Assembly (NCBI RefSeq): GCF_000828715.1
Contig: NZ_AP014583.1
Coordinates: forward strand, 542,501-606,500
Direction of reading: 5' to 3'
DNA from: Winogradskyella sp. PG-2
Lineage (GTDB): Bacteria > Bacteroidota > Bacteroidia > Flavobacteriales > Flavobacteriaceae
Length of the DNA stretch: 64,000 nucleotides
Shown here: piece by piece, positions 57,714 to 64,000 of the stretch
How the letters are laid out: every line of letters begins with the position of its first letter
How positions within the stretch are numbered: position 1 is the stretch's first letter
Notes under the pieces: model-generated
The model's database searches: none
Told to the model about the DNA's origin: nothing
Seen by the model: only the letters and a program-made list of their open reading frames with translations
Translations under genes and position numbers: made by a program

Positions 57714-59375
57714 TTAAATAATTTCACCTTTTTTAAGGGTTATAACTTGTGTGCAATTTTGAGACCAGTCATTATTACTAATACTTACTACTACCAAAGC
57801 CCAAGGATTAGTTTCATCTGTTAAAAACTTGATAATCCTATTGACTTCGTCTAGCTCAAAATGCTCTAGTGGATCTTCTAGAATTAAAATTTTAGGTTGA
57901 CTTACAATAGCTCTAGCCAATACAATTTTCTTAGCAATTGTAAAGGACGTTTGTTTCCCTTCAGGGTTTAAAATCGTATTTAAGCCTTGAGGACTTTCTT
58001 TAATAAATTGTTTTAAGCCTACTTTATCTATTGCCCATTGTAGTTGGTCTTCGGAAATATTCTCATTACCAAAAGTGATATTTTCTCTAATGGTGCCTTC
58101 AAACGGAGTTTCGTCTGCTAAGGATAATCCTAAATGCGATCTATAATGGTTTAGATTGATGTTTTTTAGTGAATACTCATCGATATACACACTACCTTTA
58201 GTTGGTTCAATGACACCAGCAATTAATCTTAATAAACTCGATTTACCTGAGCCACTTTCACCTTTAATCAATATTCTGCTTTTTGGTTTAATCTTTAACG
58301 AAATTTGATTAAGAATACTCTGATCTCTTTGCGGTACATTATAAGTTACATTCTCTAACTCTAAACTAAAGTTGTCTTTAAAATCTGGTTTAACACCATC
58401 TTGCATTTCTAGTTCTTTATCAACGACTTGACCCATTTTTTCAAGTGAAGTAAGAACATCATAAAACGCTTCTAAACCGAGTATTAATTTCTCAACAGAT
58501 GCTATGACCAATAAAATGATAATTTCAGCAGCAACAAACTGACCAATATTCATCTCTTGATTTAAGACTAATAATCCACCTATAAGTAATAGTCCTGCGG
58601 TAACGATAACTTTGAAGCCAATCATCTGAACAAACTGAATAACTAGAATTCTGAAATGACTTTCTCTAGCTTTTAAGTAGTCATTAACTAAGTCGTCATT
58701 TTTATTAACTGCTAAACTTGTTTGTCCTGATAATTTAAAACTCACTACAGCACGAGCAACTTCTTGTATCCAATGCGCAACTTTATACTTATGCTTAGAC
58801 TCTAATAGACTTGTATCCATTCCCTTTTGAGCCGTAAACTTGAAGACAATATATATTAACAAGAGTAATAAGATGCCAAATGCTATAAAAAATGGATGAT
58901 AAAAAGATAACAGTATTAAAGCAAAAATAATCTGCAACATAGCCGTTGGAATATCAACCAAAATCTTGGCTAATCCTTTTTGAATATTCAACGTATCGAA
59001 GAAACGATTAGCTAACTCTGGCGGATAGTAGTTTCGTAATTCATTCATTTTTATCTTCGGAAAACGATACGTAAATTCAAAAGAGGCTCTTGTAAAAATA
59101 CGTTGCTGAATGGTTTCAATAATTCGCATTTGCATGAGTTGAAGTACACCAACAAAAGCAACTCCTAACGTTACTAAAATTACTAAAACAACCCAAGATG
59201 TGCTGACTTGTGCACCTTGAATTAAGTTAATTATTGCCTGAATTCCTAATGGCAATGTCAAGGCTAAAAGTCCTGAAAAAATCGCGTAATATATAACTTG
59301 CAACAAATCCCTTCGCTCTAATTTTAGCAGGCCGACAAGCCTCTCCCATGGAGACATAATTTCTTTAGTATTCAT
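57714..59375 (-). CDS. ABC exporter half-transporter with degenerate ATPase motifs
   Basis: The 553 residues have six membrane helices (about 20-320; no peptidase domain) and an ATP-binding domain (about 335-553). Walker A is intact: GESGSGKSS from Gly372. The Walker B aspartate is replaced (ILILEDP: Glu500-Asp501 instead of Asp-Glu). The LSGGQ signature is missing (QTSFTIAKKIVLARA), the Q-loop reads LGLSLADETPFEGTIRENI, and the H-loop histidine is absent (VVSISNNDW). It may bind ATP without cycling, or belong to a lineage with altered motifs; I recall similar sequences in other flavobacteria. It is 7 nt after the TetR gene and 11 nt before hlyD. Confidence 0.88.
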   Translation of the reverse strand: MNTKEIMSPWERLVGLLKLERRDLLQVIYYAIFSGLLALTLPLGIQAIINLIQGAQVSTSWVVLVILVTLGVAFVGVLQLMQMRIIETIQQRIFTRASFEFTYRFPKIKMNELRNYYPPELANRFFDTLNIQKGLAKILVDIPTAMLQIIFALILLSFYHPFFIAFGILLLLLIYIVFKFTAQKGMDTSLLESKHKYKVAHWIQEVARAVVSFKLSGQTSLAVNKNDDLVNDYLKARESHFRILVIQFVQMIGFKVIVTAGLLLIGGLLVLNQEMNIGQFVAAEIIILLVIASVEKLILGLEAFYDVLTSLEKMGQVVDKELEMQDGVKPDFKDNFSLELENVTYNVPQRDQSILNQISLKIKPKSRILIKGESGSGKSSLLRLIAGVIEPTKGSVYIDEYSLKNINLNHYRSHLGLSLADETPFEGTIRENITFGNENISEDQLQWAIDKVGLKQFIKESPQGLNTILNPEGKQTSFTIAKKIVLARAIVSQPKILILEDPLEHFELDEVNRIIKFLTDETNPWALVVVSISNNDWSQNCTQVITLKKGEII

Positions 59376-59382
59376 AATGATT

Positions 59383-60057
59383 TTACTTACTAATAGCGTT
59401 AATAGTGAGCTCTTTGAAAAAGTCTGTTGGTGTAACTTTATTGCTACAATCCGTAATCGAACTAAAATGTTCCTTTAAAAAATGTTGATGAAGTGCTCCT
59501 TCGACAATAGTACTTGCCAAACTAGAAGCGAATTTATATTTTGGATTGATGTTGATAATCATATCTCGTAAACGCTTAATCATACGCTTGTAGACTACAA
59601 AATAGCCTTCTTTGTTTTCACTATCTACTTCCTTAGTTAAGTAAGATTTAGAGTATTCGTTTATGATAATTCTATTCAAAACCACCTCATTAATATGAGA
59701 GAAGGTTAAATCTTCTTCTATAGTTTTGGTCACCACTTCTATGGCTTTAAACAATTGTGCCTTTGGATCTGGCATGTTAAAGGTAGCAAACACCATTTGA
59801 TACTCGATCCAAGCCCAATACCAAGATGTTAAATACAGAAGTAATTTGTGCTTACTTTCAAAATAACGATAGATAGAACTTTCGTTAGAACCAATTTTAA
59901 CACCCAACTTTTTAAAGGTGAAACTATCAAAGCCAATTTCATCTATTAATAAGATACTATGCTCTATAATTCTTTTACCTAAATCGGAAGATTCTGGATC
60001 CTTAATATAGATTTTATCTGGTACTGAAATTTTTAAATTTGATAGTAAGTTTAACAT
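59383..60057 (-). CDS. TetR/AcrR-family transcriptional regulator
   Basis: The 224-residue protein has a TetR DNA-binding domain at about 25-78 (IIEHSILLIDEIGFDSFTFK, then KIGSNESSIYRYFESKHKLL, the typical YRYF before the end of the domain). The C-terminal ligand domain is not similar to named types. It heads the ABC/HlyD/TolC operon (7-nt gap to ABC), so it probably represses it. A perfect 17-bp palindrome covers the probable promoter, 25 bp before the ATG, consistent with autorepression. Confidence 0.9.
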   Translation of the reverse strand: MLNLLSNLKISVPDKIYIKDPESSDLGKRIIEHSILLIDEIGFDSFTFKKLGVKIGSNESSIYRYFESKHKLLLYLTSWYWAWIEYQMVFATFNMPDPKAQLFKAIEVVTKTIEEDLTFSHINEVVLNRIIINEYSKSYLTKEVDSENKEGYFVVYKRMIKRLRDMIININPKYKFASSLASTIVEGALHQHFLKEHFSSITDCSNKVTPTDFFKELTINAISK

Positions 60058-60075
60058 ATTTAATTAATTTGATTG

Positions 60076-60083
60076 CAAATATA
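60076..60083 (-). promoter_or_regulatory. Candidate -7 element for the TetR/export operon
   Basis: TATATTTG on the minus strand matches TANNTTTG, 19 nt before the ATG at 60057. No TTG lies at the expected -33 distance, so the match is partial. Confidence 0.45.
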
Positions 60084-60098
60084 ATAGTATTACTATTA
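60082..60098. promoter_or_regulatory. Likely TetR operator: perfect 17-bp palindrome
   Basis: TAATAGTATTACTATTA reads the same on both strands except for the central base. It overlaps the -7-like box by 2 nt and lies 25 nt upstream of the TetR start. TetR proteins usually bind palindromes of this size next to their own genes. Confidence 0.7.
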
Positions 60099-60174
60099 AT
60101 TTAAAATAATTAACATATATTTAGTAGCACAAAAAACGTGATGAATACTATAAATAAAATTTGTGATTAATTCC

Positions 60175-61128
60175 CTAAAGCTTATTAATACGAGCCTTTT
60201 CTTCTTGGAAGACTTTAATTTTAGGTAAACCTGTAATCGCCTTTTCAATCCATTTTAAAGCTTCAGTTTTGTCTTTTTTGTGATTATAAATTTGTGCTAA
60301 ACGATAATATGCCCAAGCTTTTGGGACTCCATCTTTAGAGGAATAATGAGATAAATAAGCTTTTAAACACTTCTCTCCTTTATCTAATTGAATGTTGTAA
60401 TCTGCACATACTTTTCCTATTTGGTAATGCATGGCATTACGTTGTAATTTATTTTGAGCCTCCTCTAAATTACCAATTGCTTTCTCTGGTTGATTTTGTC
60501 CTTCATAAAAATTTGTTAGCTTTTCATAGCACGTTACTGAACCACCAACCTTTATAGCTAGCCGATAGTATTTTTCTGCTAGCTCTGGCTCATCATCATA
60601 TTCATAAACATAACCCTTAGCTAAGTAACCATCAACCTTTGACAACTTCTGTAATTCATTAGCATACTTCAGTGCTTTAGAATTACTACCACCAATAATT
60701 CCTGGAAGCGAAACATAAAGTTCTACTAAAGCCCATCTTGCATCGATATGCTTTGGATCTAATTCCGCAGCTTTTAAAAACGCACGTTTTACATCACCTA
60801 TAATTCCTAAAGCTTTCAGTTTACTAATACTAAGTGCCTTCATTCCTAAGGCACCTCCATATTTGTACTGGTAATTAGCATCATTTGGTTGCTTATCAGT
60901 TAAGGTTTTATACTGCTCAATGGCTTCATCCCATTTTTTCTGATGGCCATAAGCATCACCCAATAACTCAATAGCTTCTTTATCTTCAGGATTTTCCTTA
61001 AGAAAAACAACCATTTCATTTTGAGCACTTTTAAAGGATTTTTCGGCTATAAAAGCTTCAGCTTTCTCTTTTGAAGTCTGAGAAAAGCAAATAGAAGACA
61101 ATAAAATTATCCATAAAAATCTATACAT
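60175..61128 (-). CDS. TPR-repeat secreted protein
   Basis: The 317-residue product (ATG at 61128, where MYRFLWIILLSSICFSQ begins) has a signal peptide and about six tetratricopeptide repeats such as EAIELLGDAYGHQKKWDEAI and LAEKYYRLAIKVGG, likely a periplasmic or membrane-bound scaffold. The alternative TTG start ten codons upstream would lie before the expected transcript start of the promoter found at 61148-61181. It is divergent from the alpha-2-macroglobulin-like gene. Partner proteins are unknown. Confidence 0.85.
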   Translation of the reverse strand: MYRFLWIILLSSICFSQTSKEKAEAFIAEKSFKSAQNEMVVFLKENPEDKEAIELLGDAYGHQKKWDEAIEQYKTLTDKQPNDANYQYKYGGALGMKALSISKLKALGIIGDVKRAFLKAAELDPKHIDARWALVELYVSLPGIIGGSNSKALKYANELQKLSKVDGYLAKGYVYEYDDEPELAEKYYRLAIKVGGSVTCYEKLTNFYEGQNQPEKAIGNLEEAQNKLQRNAMHYQIGKVCADYNIQLDKGEKCLKAYLSHYSSKDGVPKAWAYYRLAQIYNHKKDKTEALKWIEKAITGLPKIKVFQEEKARINKL

Positions 61129-61147
61129 AGAAATGGGCTTTATTTTG

Positions 61148-61181
61148 CAAAAATACAATGAACTCGTTTAAAGTTTTTCAA
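61148..61181 (-). promoter_or_regulatory. Promoter of the TPR gene
   Basis: On the minus strand TTG (61181-61179) is followed after 23 nt by TATTTTTG (61155-61148), a match to TTG-N17-23-TANNTTTG. The transcript would start about 12 nt before the ATG at 61128. Confidence 0.65.
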
Positions 61182-61404
61182 TTTGCTAAAAAATTGATCT
61201 TTTGTAACCTATTTTTATCATTTTTATTCTTCCGTAACGATGCTATGCAAGAAAAAAATAACTTCTACATATCACAAATCTCTAATTTTCGCTTAAATCC
61301 AAAAAAAATTAAACGCGTTAAGTTTAATAACGTTTAGTTTAACTTACAAATTGCTTAACTTCACTCATCGAAACTACCGTTTCACTGTTTACTACTGTTT
61401 TTGG

Positions 61405-61423
61405 AATACCTTTTGAAGGTATT
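61405..61423. promoter_or_regulatory. Perfect inverted repeat upstream of the alpha-2-macroglobulin-like gene
   Basis: AATACCTT and AAGGTATT are separated by TTG. The site ends 20 nt before the ATG at 61444, so it may be an operator or a leader hairpin. Confidence 0.5.
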
Positions 61424-61443
61424 TTGTAGAAAATGATATCAAA

Positions 61444-64000
61444 ATGAAAAACTATATCTCAATACTAATGCTAATTTGCTTCGCTTCTTTTTCTAATGCA
61501 CAAGACAACTTTGAAAGTCAATGGAACAAGGTTATAAAATTTGAAAAAGAAGGACTTACAAAAAGTGCTTCAGATTCGGTAGACGAAATTTATAAAGATG
61601 CACTACAAAGCAAAAATGAGCAACAGCAAATTAAAGCTTTGTTGCACAAGAGCAAATACATGCTAACGCTTGAAGAGGAAGCGCAACTAAATATCATAAA
61701 CCGCTTCAAGTCTGAAATTGAAAGTTCTAAGAACCTTATCATCAAACATCTTTTAGAAAATATGCTAGCAACGATGTATTGGCAATATTTTCAACAAAAT
61801 AGATATCAATTTTACAATAGAACAAAAACATCAGAAAAAATAAGTGATGATTTTAGAACATGGGATTTAGAGACGCTTTTCAACGAGATTCATATTTATT
61901 ACCAAAAGTCTTTAGAAAATGGTTTGATGCTTCAGCAAGAACCTTTAAGTAATTACAGCACTTTATTAACTGAAGCTGAAAACTCTAAAGATTTTCGTCC
62001 TACATTATTTGATTTACTAAGTCATAATGCTTTAACCTTTTATAAAACAGATGAGAACTCTATAACTCAACCTGCTTATAAGTTTATAATCGATGATGAA
62101 GCTCTTATAAGTGATAGTGAATTATTCATCAATTTAGATTTAAAATCTAAGGATGAAAATTCATTACAGTTTAACGCTTTAAAGATATATCAGAGTCTAT
62201 TAAAATTTCATCGAAAAGCTGAACCAACTAAAGCATTTGTAAGTAATGATATTGAGCGCTTAAAGTTTGTTTCTCAGCATGCTACTTATACAAATAAACA
62301 AGACTTACTTTTAGAAACCTTAAAGACCAGAGCTGTAGCTTTTAAAGCATTGGATTTATCGGCTTCATATAATTTTGAAATTGCCTCAATTTACAAACAA
62401 CAAGGCAATACAAATAGCAATATTAAAAACGAAGACTTAACAAATCGCTGGAGAATCAAAGAAGCTTTTGATTTATGTAATGCTGTAATTTCCAATTACC
62501 CAAAAAGTGATGGCGCAAAACAATGTGACATTTTAAAACAACAGATTCTTCAACCTTATATAAAATTGCAAGCTGAGGAATATACTCCTATAAATTCAGC
62601 ATCAAGGATTTTAGTTAATTATAAAAATCTTACTTCGCTAGACTTTAAGATTTATAAGGTAAATAATAGTCAATTAGATACTTATAACAAAATCTACAAT
62701 GCATCAGACAAAGCAAAGTTCTTTAATAAACTTTCTGTTTTTAAATCTTATACAAGCTCATTAAAAACTGAAGGTGATTACCAACTTCATAGTACTGAAA
62801 TCATAGTACCCAAACTACAAAATGGCTTATACCTCATTAAAGCCGATACTAATACTGAAGCTAATGTTTTTGGAGCTACACATATGCAGGTTACTAATAT
62901 GGCATTAGTAGAAAGTGTACAAAATGACATTGTTCACTATCAATTGATCAACAGAATTAATGGAGACCCTATTATTGATGCCGTTATTAACATCACCTAT
63001 AGAAGCAATAGAAATAAGACCTTCTCTAAAATGTTATCTACAGACCGCTTTGGAAAGTTCAAATTCAATAAGGATCAAAGTTATTATAGAGCTGTTGAAA
63101 TAAGAGCAGACTATAAGGACGATATTGGAATTTTTGGAGACTATCATATTGGCAGAACATACGAGATTCAAGAAAATAACAATACTAAATACAATGTCTT
63201 CTTATTCACAGACCGAAGTATATATAGACCAGGACAGGTAGTCTATTTTAAAGGGATAGCCACAGCTACTAAAGATAATAAAACGGAAGTGTTTGCCAAT
63301 AATATAGCTAAAGCAAAACTTAAAAATGTAAATGGAGAAATCATCAGTGAGTTAGAATTAAAAACTAATGAATTTGGTTCTGTAAATGGCGAGTTTATAT
63401 TACCTAATGATGGCTTAACAGGTAATTATACGCTAGAGCTATTTTGTGGTAATACAACTTACACCTATTTTTCTGTTGAAGAGTATAAACGTCCAAAGTT
63501 TAAAGCAGAATTTCAACCTATTACAGAAACCTATAAAGTTAACGATAGTATTACTGTAAAAGGAACAGCCTTAGCTTTTGCTGGTAGTAATATAACAGAT
63601 GCAAAAGTAATCTATCGTGTAAAACGGCAAGTGCAATATCCTGGCTGGTATTACTGGAGACGTCCATCCTATAATTCTGAACCTCAAGAAATCACCTATG
63701 GTGAATCTAAAACAAATGATAAAGGTGAATTTGATATTACGTTTATGGCAATTCCAGATGAAAGCGTAACAAAAGACAATTTACCTATATTTAGATATGA
63801 AGTTACGGCTGATATTACAGATATAAATGGTGAGACCAGAACAGCTACAACAATTGTAAATGTTGGTTATCATGCTATGACACTTAAAATTGTAGCACCA
63901 GACGCTATTGATAAAACAAAAAAGGTTATAGAGGTTTCTTTAATATCTCAAAACTTAAATAGCGAGGAAATATCTGTAAAAGGAACACTTAAAATTTACA
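61444..64000 (+). CDS. Alpha-2-macroglobulin-family protein, N-terminal part (3' end outside window)
   Basis: The frame from the ATG at 61444 runs open to the window edge (852 codons). It starts with a signal peptide (cleavage before Gln20), followed by a long helical N-terminal region of about 450 residues with few recognised features. Macroglobulin-like beta domains follow, such as the FLFTDRSIYRPGQVVYFKGI block (Asp590 and following), the MG2 hallmark, and LTGNYTLELFCGN. The thioester and later domains would lie beyond the window. Bacterial homologues act as periplasmic protease traps and are often linked to penicillin-binding protein 1c; no such gene is visible here. Confidence 0.88.
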   Translation, partial: MKNYISILMLICFASFSNAQDNFESQWNKVIKFEKEGLTKSASDSVDEIYKDALQSKNEQQQIKALLHKSKYMLTLEEEAQLNIINRFKSEIESSKNLIIKHLLENMLATMYWQYFQQNRYQFYNRTKTSEKISDDFRTWDLETLFNEIHIYYQKSLENGLMLQQEPLSNYSTLLTEAENSKDFRPTLFDLLSHNALTFYKTDENSITQPAYKFIIDDEALISDSELFINLDLKSKDENSLQFNALKIYQSLLKFHRKAEPTKAFVSNDIERLKFVSQHATYTNKQDLLLETLKTRAVAFKALDLSASYNFEIASIYKQQGNTNSNIKNEDLTNRWRIKEAFDLCNAVISNYPKSDGAKQCDILKQQILQPYIKLQAEEYTPINSASRILVNYKNLTSLDFKIYKVNNSQLDTYNKIYNASDKAKFFNKLSVFKSYTSSLKTEGDYQLHSTEIIVPKLQNGLYLIKADTNTEANVFGATHMQVTNMALVESVQNDIVHYQLINRINGDPIIDAVINITYRSNRNKTFSKMLSTDRFGKFKFNKDQSYYRAVEIRADYKDDIGIFGDYHIGRTYEIQENNNTKYNVFLFTDRSIYRPGQVVYFKGIATATKDNKTEVFANNIAKAKLKNVNGEIISELELKTNEFGSVNGEFILPNDGLTGNYTLELFCGNTTYTYFSVEEYKRPKFKAEFQPITETYKVNDSITVKGTALAFAGSNITDAKVIYRVKRQVQYPGWYYWRRPSYNSEPQEITYGESKTNDKGEFDITFMAIPDESVTKDNLPIFRYEVTADITDINGETRTATTIVNVGYHAMTLKIVAPDAIDKTKKVIEVSLISQNLNSEEISVKGTLKIY

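Larger units (their letters stand above)
61129..61443. other. Intergenic region between divergent TPR and alpha-2-macroglobulin-like genes
   Basis: This is the only gene-free stretch over 300 nt. It holds the TPR-gene promoter (61148-61181) and an inverted repeat just before the right-hand gene (61405-61423). I see no tRNA, small ORF or mobile element in the rest, which is AT-rich sequence with several T runs. Confidence 0.6.

Noticed and set aside
61129..61158. TTG start for the TPR protein
   Set aside because: It would precede the expected transcript start, and the signal peptide begins properly at the ATG at 61128.

Overview
The window is a low-GC, AT-rich chromosomal segment from a member of the Bacteroidota, most likely a marine-type Flavobacteriaceae. 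The evidence is a SusC/SusD outer-membrane pair, an Omp85 protein, surface-lipoprotein signals, secreted proteins cleaved before Gln (xxAQ/xxGQ), start codons without Shine-Dalgarno sequences but with A-rich leaders, and promoters of the TTG-N17-23-TANNTTTG type (for example upstream of rpsL, rpsD and the TPR gene). No rRNA, tRNA, CRISPR array, insertion sequence or prophage was seen.

Region 1 (1-7.9 kb) is mostly rightward housekeeping. It starts with the 3' end of a rhomboid gene, followed by a leftward Nudix hydrolase, pyrE, an SRPBCC protein and leftward birA. Then come rsfS-ftsH, a terminator, and a tightly overlapping lutC-like/cdsA/psd/ACBP cluster that links phospholipid synthesis with an acyl-CoA-binding protein. 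Region 2 (7.9-13.6 kb) is leftward: an amidinotransferase-fold enzyme, citrate synthase, enolase, carA and a small secreted protein. Clear intrinsic terminators follow gltA, eno and carA. Region 3 (13.6-31.1 kb) is one long leftward run of ribosomal, RNA polymerase, SecY, IF-1 and EF-G genes in the order rpsL-rpsG-fusA-rpsJ-(S10)-(spc)-(alpha)-rplQ. It starts at a recognisable promoter and ends at a strong hairpin terminator. Two internal breaks stand out: a double hairpin between rpsJ and rplC, and a hairpin plus promoter between rpsK and rpsD.

Region 4 (31.2-46.3 kb) holds a divergent Omp85-family gene, a SusC/SusD pair without associated enzymes, rlmB, a second rhomboid, rarA, two tandem paralogous secreted proteins (one with a 7x9-bp Lys-Glu-Val repeat), and an overlapping YjjG-type phosphatase/polysaccharide deacetylase/radC cluster. 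Two small genes, DUF1569-like and FMN-binding regulator-like, close the region.

Region 5 (46.2-64 kb) is more accessory. It contains a papain-like surface lipoprotein, a dienelactone-hydrolase-like protein, a long PLP enzyme, an orphan Imm53-type immunity protein, a cell-wall amidase, mpl, and a TetR/ABC/HlyD/TolC export operon. A TPR protein and the start of a large alpha-2-macroglobulin-like protein finish the window. Three genes here are visibly broken: a small membrane protein (frameshift and stop), a membrane protein with two ExbD-like domains (stop and 1-nt loss), and the TolC gene (single amber codon). The ABC protein of the export operon keeps Walker A but has lost the signature, Q-loop, H-loop and canonical Walker B residues. 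The TetR gene has a perfect 17-bp palindrome over its likely promoter. I found no clear new defence system; the most distinctive systems are this degenerate-ATPase export operon, the rpsJ-rplC RNA element and the paralogous secreted pair.
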